From an archaeon (GTDB lineage Archaea > Nanobdellota > Nanobdellia > Pacearchaeales > GW2011-AR1), in contig DAOWDJ010000015.1 of the NCBI GenBank assembly GCA_030639065.1, forward strand, positions 1 to 32,222: a stretch of 32,222 bases of DNA. Direction: 5' to 3'. The translations under genes were made by a program, and so were the position numbers. Of this stretch, positions 21,332 through 28,946 are shown piece after piece. Each line of letters starts with the position of its first letter. The first letter of the stretch is position 1. A model generated the notes under the pieces. It made no database searches, was not told the DNA's origin, and saw only the letters and a list, made by a program, of their open reading frames with translations.

Positions 21332-22495
21332 ATGAGAACACAAACAGTGAAAGGTTTCCAGGATTTTACAAATAAGGAAGCTTTGAAACGAATGAAGATG
21401 AGAAAGATTATCCAAAGACAGTTTGAACTTTATGGTTTTGAACCTGCGGAGACTCCAACGATTGAGTTTGAAGAATTTGTAAAAGGGGCCAATCCTAATG
21501 ACGAGGCTGTACGCGATGTATTCCAGTTGGAAGATAGGGGAAGGCGAGAGTTGGCGTTGAGGTATGAGTTTACTTTTCAATTAAAGAGAATTGCGAAGAA
21601 TCAAAAATTGCCGTATAAAAGATATCAGATTGGGAAAGTTTTTCGGGATGAGCCAATAAGAAAAGGGAGACTAAGAGAATTTGTTCAGTGTGATGCTGAT
21701 ATTATTGGGAGTTCCATGAAGGATGAAGCTGAATGTTTGAAACTTGGAAAGAATATTTTTGAAGAGTTGGGATTGCCAGTAAAAATTTATGTTAATAATA
21801 GAAAATTGATAAATGAAATTTTGACTTCGGAGAGTATTAAAGAAAAAGATAGAGAGCAAATTGTTAGAGAACTTGATAAATTAGACAAGTTGTCGAAAAA
21901 AGAAGTTGCAGATAATTTGAAAAAACTTGGAGCAGAGAAACTGTTGAAGATTTTTACTGGAGATGAGAAGAGTTTTGAGAAATATAATTTCTATAAGGAA
22001 ATTAAGGAATTAAAAAAAATGTGTAAAATTTATGGATTTAAAGTTGAATTCAGACCGTTTTTAGCGAGAGGACTTTCATATTATAACGGGACTGTTTTTG
22101 AAATCTGGTCAAAGAATTTAAATGTCTCTCTTTGTGGAGGTGGAAGTTATCTTATTGATGATATTCAATCTACGGGAATTTCTTTCGGACTAGAACCAAT
22201 ATCTTTATTGTCAAAAATCAAAGGTAATACAACTAAAATCCAAATTATTTCAATTGGCGAAGACGGGGATGCAATTAGATTGGCTGAGAAATTGAGGGAT
22301 AATGATATTTCAGTTAGTCTTTTATTAGATAAGTCAATTGGAAAGGCAATGGATTATGCAAATTCGAAAGGAATTGAAAAAGTGATTTTTGTTGGAAAAG
22401 AAGAGGTTGCGAAAAAGAAATTTAAGGTTAAGGATATGAAAAGTGGGAAAGAGGAATTTATTTCTGCAGAAAAAATCTTGGTTAATATTAAGTAG
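21332..22495 (+). CDS. hisS: Histidyl-tRNA synthetase
   Basis: The 387-residue class II enzyme charges tRNA-His, whose gene stands just upstream. Motif 1 region is VKGFQDFTNKEALKR and QFELYGFEPAETPTIEFEEF. Motif 2 is YQIGKVFRDEPIRKGRLREF followed by VQCDADIIG. The HisA signature is FLARGLSYYNGTVFEIW, keeping the catalytic Arg. The motif 3 region reads GISFGLEPISLL, with Pro289 where the invariant Arg of class II enzymes is expected. The C-terminal anticodon-binding domain (about 305-387) contains IQIISIGEDGDAIRLAEKLR. At 387 residues it is compact. HisZ is an alternative, but the anticodon domain argues against it. Confidence 0.88.
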   Translation: MRTQTVKGFQDFTNKEALKRMKMRKIIQRQFELYGFEPAETPTIEFEEFVKGANPNDEAVRDVFQLEDRGRRELALRYEFTFQLKRIAKNQKLPYKRYQIGKVFRDEPIRKGRLREFVQCDADIIGSSMKDEAECLKLGKNIFEELGLPVKIYVNNRKLINEILTSESIKEKDREQIVRELDKLDKLSKKEVADNLKKLGAEKLLKIFTGDEKSFEKYNFYKEIKELKKMCKIYGFKVEFRPFLARGLSYYNGTVFEIWSKNLNVSLCGGGSYLIDDIQSTGISFGLEPISLLSKIKGNTTKIQIISIGEDGDAIRLAEKLRDNDISVSLLLDKSIGKAMDYANSKGIEKVIFVGKEEVAKKKFKVKDMKSGKEEFISAEKILVNIK

Positions 22496-22496
22496 A

Positions 22497-23510
22497 CTAT
22501 TTGTTTTCTAAGAATTCTCGAATGTTCTGTTTAAACCTGTCTAAATCTTCTGCAAGAATCATTCCGCCAGCTGCTCGTACATGCCCACCTGCTGAACTAT
22601 CTTTTAATCCTAATGTTCCTTTCTTCAATAAATCTATCGCATTTATTTCCTTAAAGGCATTTCTTGCTGAAAGAGAAATCTGTTTTCCATTTTCTTTTGG
22701 TGAGGCAAAAATATATACTTCGTCTACATTTTTATGAGAAATTATTCCGGTTACAGCTCCCTTAACTGAAAGTTTTGGTTTGAAGTAATAAAAATTAACA
22801 TCTCCTAATTTTTCTTTATTCTTCTCATATCTTTCCACAAATTCTTGTATTTCGTCCTCTATTTTATCTGCATATACCCTTAGAGATGCAACGTCTTCTA
22901 ATGATTTTAATTCTTCTAATAATTTGAATGTCTTATTGGGATCTTTATCGAGATAATTTATTGTGTTTGAAACTACACTTGAGATATTTTTTTTAAAATC
23001 ATCTAAAGAAATATTGAGTTTATCTAAATGAGAATTTATGTAATCCTGATTCTCCTGATACAAATCTCCAGCGTCGGTAATTGTCCCAATTAATGCCAAG
23101 AAGGGTTTCAATCCTGTTAGCTCCCCTGCTGTTCTCGATGAAGGAATATATTTTCCATCGTCTGTAATAAATGTTAAAATATTTTTAGGGAAAACTCCTT
23201 TTTCAGGGTGATGATCGAGGTATAAAACTTGCTTATTTGAAATAATGTTAAGTTCCTCTGCTACAACTTCAGAAGTTATATCAGTTAGAATAATTTTATT
23301 AAATTTTTCTAAACCAAAATCTTTTATTTTGGATTTATTAAGCACATAAGTAAATTCCTCAACCTTTGCACCTTTTTGTTTACACCAGTCGTAATATAAA
23401 ATCCCGGAGCAAAAGCCGTCTCCGTCGTCATGGTGAATAATTGCAACATTGTCCTCGTTGTCTATATCATCTAAAAATTCTTTTGCTTCTTGAAATGTTA
23501 TTTTTGGCAT
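22497..23510 (-). CDS. DHH-family phosphoesterase / RecJ-like protein
   Basis: The 337-residue protein has the DHH fold: AIIHHDDGDGFCSGILYYD (motif 1, about 24-42), ILTDIT (motif 2) and VLYLDHHPEK (the DHH motif). The C-terminal DHHA1 domain carries SSAGGHVRAAGGMILAED. Metal-dependent nuclease or nucleotide phosphodiesterase activity is expected. Archaeal relatives (RecJ/GAN type) act in replication and repair or RNA turnover. It is last in a minus-strand operon with gatC-nudix-gatA, and its stop is one base from that of hisS. Confidence 0.82.
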   Translation of the reverse strand: MPKITFQEAKEFLDDIDNEDNVAIIHHDDGDGFCSGILYYDWCKQKGAKVEEFTYVLNKSKIKDFGLEKFNKIILTDITSEVVAEELNIISNKQVLYLDHHPEKGVFPKNILTFITDDGKYIPSSRTAGELTGLKPFLALIGTITDAGDLYQENQDYINSHLDKLNISLDDFKKNISSVVSNTINYLDKDPNKTFKLLEELKSLEDVASLRVYADKIEDEIQEFVERYEKNKEKLGDVNFYYFKPKLSVKGAVTGIISHKNVDEVYIFASPKENGKQISLSARNAFKEINAIDLLKKGTLGLKDSSAGGHVRAAGGMILAEDLDRFKQNIREFLENK

Positions 23511-23511
23511 A

Positions 23512-23838
23512 TTAGTTTTTTAGTGCAACATATTTTAATTTTATCTTTTTTATTGTGGTTTTGGAAAGTAATAAAGATTGCTGTTCTATATCTCTTATGT
23601 TGCCAGATTCTAGGAGATAGATTAATTTAAACTTTGTTCCAAATTTTTTATCTGGTTTTCCGTCGCCATTTTCATCAAGAACATCTAGCAGTTCAGCATC
23701 ATACCAAAGCCATGCTGTAGGAATTAGAGTTGCTAGTGAGATTTTATTTCTTTTAAAGACCCTTTCTACTTCTGTAGTTGTATGGATTTCGGTTTGAAAT
23801 TTTTTGAAATTTAACTCTCCAATTTTTTTAGTTTTCAT
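23512..23838 (-). CDS. Small protein with a calcium-loop-like motif, unknown
   Basis: The 108-residue protein has no membrane segment. The central piece LLDVLDENGDGKPDKKFG fits the D-x-N-x-D-G-x-x-D pattern of EF-hand/dockerin-type calcium loops. It overlaps gatA by 4 bases at its start and stands one base before the DHH gene. I do not recognise the family. The metal-binding idea rests only on the loop. Confidence 0.55.
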   Translation of the reverse strand: MKTKKIGELNFKKFQTEIHTTTEVERVFKRNKISLATLIPTAWLWYDAELLDVLDENGDGKPDKKFGTKFKLIYLLESGNIRDIEQQSLLLSKTTIKKIKLKYVALKN

Positions 23839-25166
23839 TCAAAATCCTTTGCTAATTTAAAAATTAATTCTTCTTGGAAATGTGGTGCTAAAATCTGAAG
23901 TCCTACATCTTTTTCTTTTATTTTTCCTACAGGAATTGAAATTGCGGGGATTCCTGCTATCGAGGCTGGTGTTGTAAATAAGTCATAATTATACATGTCC
24001 TTAATTGGAATAGATTCGCCAATTTTGTGAGGAAGTTTGGGTACGGTTGGAAGAATTATTGCATCGACTTCTTGAAATATCTTTTCAAACTGCTGTTTGA
24101 TAAAATTCCTTGCCTTTAATGCTTCATGGTAGTATTTCCCTTCGTGTTCTGCTTTTGTTATTTCAGAGCCTCCAATGATTCTCCTAATGACTTCTGGACC
24201 AGCTGTTTCTTCAATTTTTTTCCCGAATCTCCGTCCATCAAATTTCCGTGTTGTCGAAAAAAATTCGGTATAAACAATTATGTAATAGGTCTGAATTGCA
24301 ATATCTAGTGGCAAGTTTATCTTCTTAATTTTCCAATTATTTTTTTTCGCGATTTCATCTGTTTTGGTTTTAATTAATTCTGTAATTTCTTTCGAGCAAA
24401 AATCATGAACATTTACTAACCCTATTGCCCTTTTTTTTGATAGCTTATTTTTTGTGGTATCTTTGGTAGTTTGATCGAAATTATCTTGTCCCTTAATTAC
24501 ATTAAATATTAATTTTGCATCTTCTGAAGAATGTGTTAATGGACCGATGCAATCGAACGACATCGCCATATCGATTAGTCCGTATCGCGAGACTGCTCCG
24601 TAAGTCGGTTTTAGTCCGACTATCCCACAATGTGATGCTGGATTTCTAATTGAACCACCCGTATCTGAACCTAGTGAGAAGTCACATAATCCTGCTGCTA
24701 CCGAAGCTGCTGCACCAGAAGATGAACCTCCTGGAATTAACTCTGGGTTTTTAGGATTTTTTGTAGGACCGAACGCCGATGTTTCTCCTGAGGCCCCACA
24801 GGCAAATTCATCCATGTTTAGCATCCCTAAAAGAATCGCGTCTTCGGCTAAAAGTTTGTTTACAACCGTTGCATTATAAGGCGAAACGTAACCTTCTAAG
24901 ACTTTTGAACCGCAATTTGTTTCCATCCCCTTCGCTGATATATTTGATTTTATAGCGAAACATAATCCTGCTAATTTTCCTGCTTTATTTTCCTTAATTC
25001 TTTTATCTATCTTTTTTGCTTGTTCAATTGCATCTTCGTTTAGAGATAAAAAAATATTCAGATCTTTTGTTTTTGGAGTCGCGATTTCTTTTGAGAAATT
25101 CATTACATTTTTTAGTGCTGAAAGTTTTCCTTCTTTGATTTGTTTGAGTTTATGTTTTAATGTCAT
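23835..25166 (-). CDS. gatA: Glutamyl/aspartyl-tRNA amidotransferase subunit A
   Basis: The 443-residue amidase frees ammonia from glutamine for GatB to amidate Glu-tRNA(Gln) or Asp-tRNA(Asn). The Ser-cis-Ser-Lys triad is seen as K73 in GLCFAIKSNISAKG, S148 in IPGGSSSGAAASVAAG and S172 in SLGSDTGGSIRNPASHCG. The following VGLKPTYGAVSRYGLIDMAM is the amidase signature. Length is at the short end for GatA. The order gatC-nudix-gatA on one strand supports the assignment. gatB is not in the window. Confidence 0.95.
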   Translation of the reverse strand: MTLKHKLKQIKEGKLSALKNVMNFSKEIATPKTKDLNIFLSLNEDAIEQAKKIDKRIKENKAGKLAGLCFAIKSNISAKGMETNCGSKVLEGYVSPYNATVVNKLLAEDAILLGMLNMDEFACGASGETSAFGPTKNPKNPELIPGGSSSGAAASVAAGLCDFSLGSDTGGSIRNPASHCGIVGLKPTYGAVSRYGLIDMAMSFDCIGPLTHSSEDAKLIFNVIKGQDNFDQTTKDTTKNKLSKKRAIGLVNVHDFCSKEITELIKTKTDEIAKKNNWKIKKINLPLDIAIQTYYIIVYTEFFSTTRKFDGRRFGKKIEETAGPEVIRRIIGGSEITKAEHEGKYYHEALKARNFIKQQFEKIFQEVDAIILPTVPKLPHKIGESIPIKDMYNYDLFTTPASIAGIPAISIPVGKIKEKDVGLQILAPHFQEELIFKLAKDFE

Positions 25167-25167
25167 T

Positions 25168-25575
25168 TTATTTTATATCTCCTTTTTCGATTAAGAATTG
25201 TGTGTAGGGAGAAACTTTGTGTTTCCATTTGTCTATGTCTTTCAAGTCAAGCCAAATTATTTCCTTTGTTTCATCCGTAGTCTTTATCTTTCCTTTATTT
25301 TTTAGTTTTGCCAAATAGCTTGTAAGAATTATCGCCATTTTTTCTTTTGTGTGAGGGTTCTCCCATAATACCTTTGGGCTAAGTGGCTTCATGATATCTA
25401 TTTCTCCATTAATTTCCTCTTTTACTTCTCTTTTGCATGCTCCCTCCAAATTTTCCTTTTCTTCTAAGGTTCCTCCAGGAAGTTTATAAAATTCATCATC
25501 TCCTTCTTTAACTGTCAACAATTTTCCGTTCTCGATTATTATTGGACCCGAGACAACGATATATTTTCCTTCCAT
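25168..25575 (-). CDS. Nudix hydrolase
   Basis: The Nudix box is complete: LPGGTLEEKENLEGACKREV followed by KEEING, fitting G-x5-E-x7-REVxEEx. Such enzymes cut nucleoside diphosphates linked to another group. The substrate is unknown. The frame could extend four codons to a TTG at 25587, but the ATG at 25575 overlaps the gatC stop as TAATG and is the likelier start (135 residues). It separates gatC from gatA by one gene with 1-base junctions. Whether it has a link to tRNA amidation is not visible. Confidence 0.85.
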   Translation of the reverse strand: MEGKYIVVSGPIIIENGKLLTVKEGDDEFYKLPGGTLEEKENLEGACKREVKEEINGEIDIMKPLSPKVLWENPHTKEKMAIILTSYLAKLKNKGKIKTTDETKEIIWLDLKDIDKWKHKVSPYTQFLIEKGDIK

Positions 25576-25835
25576 TATTTTTTCCAAGCCCCCTTTTCAG
25601 CTATTATAAAATCGTCTTCAACAAAAGGCGCATTCAAAAGCGTCAAGTCTCTAAAATCTGGGTCAGTATTCCATCCATCTCCTTCTTCTCTGACTCCTTC
25701 TCCATTTTCAAAATGTGCTTCTGTAGTTTTTATTTTGGATAACTTAGATGAAAATTCGTTCAAGAGGTTTTTAGATTCTTTTCTAATTTTTTCTTTTTCT
25801 TTCTCGCTGACTTCGTGCCAAAGTGAATTACTCAT
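25575..25835 (-). CDS. gatC: Amidotransferase subunit C-like protein
   Basis: The 86-residue protein is called GatC from its C-terminal half: GEGVREEGDGWNTDPDFRDL and LLNAPFVEDDFIIAEKG. This matches the GatC pattern of L/V-RED...L-x-NAP-x-x-x-D-x-F. The N-terminal half is a helix as in GatC (WHEVSEKEKEKIRKESKNLL). GatC holds GatA and GatB together. Its gene starts the gatC-nudix-gatA operon. The tail (AEKGAWKK) differs from the usual VPK end. Confidence 0.8.
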   Translation of the reverse strand: MSNSLWHEVSEKEKEKIRKESKNLLNEFSSKLSKIKTTEAHFENGEGVREEGDGWNTDPDFRDLTLLNAPFVEDDFIIAEKGAWKK

Positions 25836-25920
25836 ACTAAAAATAGTTCGATAAGGTTTATAAAATTGATGATATAGTTTTTGTAGTAAAGTTTAAAAGA
25901 TTTATATCTCATTATCGCAC

Positions 25921-26355
25921 ATGATTAATTTTAATGAAAGATTTGAAAAAACTAGAAAGACAGTAATTCCTACCAATTGTATAGGTAGTGCCCTTTATTA
26001 TTCTGGTAAAAGAGATATCGATAGATTTTGCCCAAGTGATCATTTTTATCCTAAGTATTTTAATGATTTAGTGAAGATTGAAGATTTTGAAAAGGGATGT
26101 TTTGTTGCTTGGGAGTCTAGAAGAAAAGAATCCGGGAAAGATCCATTTCCTTGGTCTAAAGTAAACGAGGAAGAAAGATATTTGCATCATTTAGCCGTAG
26201 TTTCTTCTATTAATCCTCCAGCTTTAATTCATCGTCCAGGTGCCTGGGTTGAAGATTTCGGTAACGCTTATGCAAAAAGAGGGTCACTGGAAGATGTTGA
26301 TAAAGGATACCACGGAGAAGATGTAGGGCTTGTTCTTTATAATTGGAAAAAATAA
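25921..26355 (+). CDS. Unknown protein with Cys/His pattern of a papain-like fold
   Basis: The 144-residue protein has PTNCIGSALYYSGKRD near residue 20, then GCFVAWESRRK, and LHHLAVVSSINPPALIHRPG about 65 residues on. A Cys at a helix start followed by a His-bearing strand recalls NlpC/P60 or CHAP cysteine hydrolases, but the rest does not match a family I know, so this stays tentative. No signal peptide is present. A TATA-like gtttaaaag (25891-25899) lies 26 bases before the ATG. Confidence 0.5.
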   Translation: MINFNERFEKTRKTVIPTNCIGSALYYSGKRDIDRFCPSDHFYPKYFNDLVKIEDFEKGCFVAWESRRKESGKDPFPWSKVNEEERYLHHLAVVSSINPPALIHRPGAWVEDFGNAYAKRGSLEDVDKGYHGEDVGLVLYNWKK

Positions 26356-26416
26356 TTTATTTTCATTTAATTATTATGATACTATAAGCTTATAAAATTG
26401 GGGTTGTTATGTTTAT

Positions 26417-26767
26417 ATGGAAGAGTGCGTGTTTTGTAAGATTATTGTGGGAGAGATACCAAGCGAGAAGGTTTTTGAGAATGATAGTTTTATTGTGATT
26501 TTGGATATTAATCCAATTTCGGAAGGACATGTGTTGATTATCCCCAAGGAACATTATGAAACTATTTTAGATATGCCAGATGAATTGGGAACTGCACTTG
26601 TTGGCTTGGTTAAAAAAATTGGTGGAGATTGGATCAGCCAAAAGAATAGCAACGGATTTAATTTAATTCAAAGTAATTTTAAAGCGGCACAACAAGAAAT
26701 TCCACATTTGCATTTTCATATTATACCAAGAAGTGAGGATGATGGTTTAAAGTTGAAATTTAAATAA
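26417..26767 (+). CDS. HIT-family protein
   Basis: The 116-residue protein is a histidine-triad nucleotide-binding protein. It begins CVFCKIIVGEIPSEKVFEND and ends with the triad HLHFHIIPR (H97, H99, H101). HIT proteins act as nucleotide hydrolases or transferases, with the middle His forming the nucleotide intermediate. The family's usual length is 110-150. A TATA box (26389-26399) fits a leaderless start. Confidence 0.92.
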   Translation: MEECVFCKIIVGEIPSEKVFENDSFIVILDINPISEGHVLIIPKEHYETILDMPDELGTALVGLVKKIGGDWISQKNSNGFNLIQSNFKAAQQEIPHLHFHIIPRSEDDGLKLKFK

Positions 26768-26801
26768 ACAATAGAATTTAAATAGGTGAATGGTTAATAA
26801 A

Positions 26802-26933
26802 ATGAATAAAAAGAGGAGGATATTCAAAATGAAAAAGTTTTTTCAAAAATTGTTCGGGAAAAAAGAAGAAGTGGAAGCAGAAGCAGAGATAAAAGAAGAA
26901 GTGGTAGAAGTGAAAGCAAAGAAAAAGAAGTGA
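26802..26933 (+). CDS. Very small charged protein, unknown
   Basis: A short frame encodes 43 residues from ATG 26802 or 34 from ATG 26829. The second start has a strong GGAGG (26815-26819) at a 9-base spacing, so I favour it: MKKFFQKLFGKKEEVEAEAE, then a Glu/Val/Lys-rich end. The N-terminus is an amphipathic basic helix that could sit on a membrane or RNA, and the rest alternates Glu and Lys. A TATA-like atttaaata (26776-26784) stands upstream. I find no known family. Confidence 0.5.
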   Translation: MNKKRRIFKMKKFFQKLFGKKEEVEAEAEIKEEVVEVKAKKKK

Positions 26934-27051
26934 GGCTATATTGAGTAGCTTCAATAAAAAGAGATTATTATATTTTTTTTTAGAGGATAGTTTTAGGTAG
27001 GAGTAATGTGTGATGTTTGGAAATAAATTTAAAAATTTATTGAGATAAGTT
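26934..27051. other. Gene-free spacer after the small protein
   Basis: Only an A+T-rich stretch with a T-run (26969-26977) that could stop transcription is visible. No gene or repeat is seen. Confidence 0.4.
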
Positions 27052-28449
27052 TTACTTTTTAGAAGTAGTTTTTTCTTGTTTGGGTAAATCCAATTTGATG
27101 TGAATATCTTTGAGTTGTTTGTCAGAAACTGAACTTGGCGCATCCGTCATTAGATCCCGAGCTTCTTTGTTTTTTGGAAACGCAATTGTTTCTCGAATTG
27201 ATTCTGCATTTAATACGGCTTGTACTAATCTATCTAGTCCCCATGCAATTCCACCATGAGGTGGTGCTCCAAATTTCAAAGCATCTAGTAAGAATCCGAA
27301 TTTATCTTTCTGTTCTTTTTCGTCAATTCCTAGAACTTCGAAAACTTTTGCCTGAATATCTGCTTCATGGATTCTAATTGATCCTCCTCCTATCTCTGTT
27401 CCATTCAATACAATATCGTATGCTATAGCTTTAGCAGTTTGTGGATTTTTGGTAAAACTTTCCATTTCTGGGTGTGTAAAAGGATGGTGAACCGCTGTAT
27501 ATTTCCCGTGCTCTTTTGAATATTCAAACGATGGAAAATCTGTCACCCAGCAAAATGCATATTCATTAGGATTATTTTTATCTTTTCTTAAATCCGGTCT
27601 ATCAATTCCATATTTTTTCATAGATTCATCGTAGGTTATTCTTTGAAATGGTGTTTTTATATCCACATTTAAAATTTCTTTCCATATTTTTTGAAGTAAT
27701 TTTTCTGTTAAATTAATTACATCGTCTTGTGAAACAAAAGACATCTCAATATCTAGTTGTGTAAATTCTGGTTGTCTATCGCTTCGAAGATCCTCATCTC
27801 TCATGCATCGTGCAATTTGAAAATATTTTTCAAAGCCTGCAACCATCAGAAGTTGTTTAAATAATTGGGGAGATTGTGGAAGCGCAAAGAATTTTCCTGG
27901 TTGTGTTCTTGAAGGAACTACATAATCTCGTGCTCCTTCTGGAGTTGATTTGGCAAGCATCGGAGTTTCGAATTCGTTAAACCCTTCTTCAAATAAAAAA
28001 TCTCTAATTAGCTTAATTATTTTTCCTCTGAGAAGTAAATTCTTTTGCATCAATGGTCTTCGAAGATCTAGGTATCTATATTTTAATCTAATGTCTTCCC
28101 CAACTTCTTCGTTATCAATATCGAATGGAAGCACTGGACATCTTGTGTATATCTCTAATTCTTCGATTTTAATTTCAACATTTCCTGCAGGAGAATTTTT
28201 ATTTTGTGTCCCCTCCGGCCTAGGTTTTACTTCTCCCTTAATTCTAATACAGGATTCTTTGGAAAGAGATTTTGCGATTTTGAAATTGATTTCATCTTTT
28301 GCTGTTGTAATTGTCTGAACTGTGCCGGTGATGTCTCTAGCCTCTATGAAAATTAATTTCCCGTGTTCCCTGATTGTATCTACCCACCCTTTGATATCAA
28401 CGTTCTTTCCTTCCATCGAGGATAAATCTTTAATCATAATTCTTCCCAT
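27052..28449 (-). CDS. aspS: Bacterial-type aspartyl-tRNA synthetase lacking the GAD domain
   Basis: The 465-residue class II enzyme charges tRNA with Asp. The N-terminal OB fold reads VDIKGWVDTIREHGKLIFIE. The catalytic part has ETPMLAKSTPEGARDYVVPS, LPQSPQLFKQLLMVAGFEKY and FQIARCMRDEDLRSDRQPEF, which are bacterial AspRS signatures. It ends with APPHGGIAWGLDRLVQAV (motif 3, Arg present) and IAFPKNKEARDLMTDAPS. Bacterial AspRS is about 590 residues because of an inserted GAD domain, and here that insertion is missing. H29 sits where non-discriminating bacterial enzymes have His. Starts at ATG 28449 or 28437 are both possible. Confidence 0.93.
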   Translation of the reverse strand: MGRIMIKDLSSMEGKNVDIKGWVDTIREHGKLIFIEARDITGTVQTITTAKDEINFKIAKSLSKESCIRIKGEVKPRPEGTQNKNSPAGNVEIKIEELEIYTRCPVLPFDIDNEEVGEDIRLKYRYLDLRRPLMQKNLLLRGKIIKLIRDFLFEEGFNEFETPMLAKSTPEGARDYVVPSRTQPGKFFALPQSPQLFKQLLMVAGFEKYFQIARCMRDEDLRSDRQPEFTQLDIEMSFVSQDDVINLTEKLLQKIWKEILNVDIKTPFQRITYDESMKKYGIDRPDLRKDKNNPNEYAFCWVTDFPSFEYSKEHGKYTAVHHPFTHPEMESFTKNPQTAKAIAYDIVLNGTEIGGGSIRIHEADIQAKVFEVLGIDEKEQKDKFGFLLDALKFGAPPHGGIAWGLDRLVQAVLNAESIRETIAFPKNKEARDLMTDAPSSVSDKQLKDIHIKLDLPKQEKTTSKK

Positions 28450-28522
28450 TCCTTTTTATATAAATCCTGCTTTAAAAGAATTGCGGGGATAGTTTTTTAA
28501 ATTAAATTTTGTTGTTTTTCTT

Positions 28523-28756
28523 ATGGATGCCAATGATTTAGAAAGTGCGATTAACTCTGCAAAAAAGTCAAACGATGTAAATGAGAAGATTGAATCATCT
28601 GAAATGTCTAGTGATCAAGAAATTGGTTTTCACAAGGGTGCATTAAATACGCTTATTGCCGAGAGAACCGAATTGGTTAAAATTATAGGAAATATAGAGG
28701 GGATCATGCAGGCACATATTAAAAGATTGAAAGATCTGGGAGTGGATATAAAATGA
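28523..28756 (+). CDS. Small helical protein, unknown
   Basis: The 77-residue protein is polar and mostly helical, with SSDQEIGFHKGALNTLIAER and LVKIIGNIEGIMQAHIKRLK, likely a short coiled coil. It has no membrane segment. The stop TGA overlaps the ATG of the next tiny gene (ATGA), so the two are co-translated. A TATA-like tttttaaattaaa (28494-28506) lies upstream. Confidence 0.55.
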   Translation: MDANDLESAINSAKKSNDVNEKIESSEMSSDQEIGFHKGALNTLIAERTELVKIIGNIEGIMQAHIKRLKDLGVDIK

Positions 28757-28914
28757 ATGTAAAAAAAAGATGTGTAATTATTTCTGGACTTGGTGCTGGT
28801 ACTGGTGGTGCATTGGGTGCCGTTAGTGGTTCAAATAGTTGGATCGTTGTAACTATCGTTTCTGCTGTATTTGCAGTTTTGATGGCTTGGGGATTTGATG
28901 GAATAGTTAAGTAA
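28753..28914 (+). CDS. 53-residue glycine-rich membrane protein, unknown
   Basis: This short frame encodes MNVKKRCVIISGLGAGTGGA and further GlyAla-rich sequence. A second hydrophobic stretch is SWIVVTIVSAVFAVLMAWG. The first hydrophobic segment is Gly/Ala-rich, as in glycine-zipper membrane helices. Its ATG overlaps the upstream stop by 4 bases, which supports translation. No family recognised. The partner upstream may bind it. Confidence 0.6.
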   Translation: MNVKKRCVIISGLGAGTGGALGAVSGSNSWIVVTIVSAVFAVLMAWGFDGIVK

Positions 28915-28946
28915 AAGAATAAATAGGCTGCAACTGTTTGATTAAG

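Noticed and set aside
23512-23838. GatC subunit, from its place next to gatA
   Set aside because: It lacks the RED...NAP pattern of GatC, which is clearly present in the gene at 25575-25835.
26778-27143. A 121-residue minus-strand frame rich in Phe, Tyr and Leu
   Set aside because: It overlaps the end of aspS and runs antisense through the small charged gene. The composition is typical of A+T-rich antisense reading.
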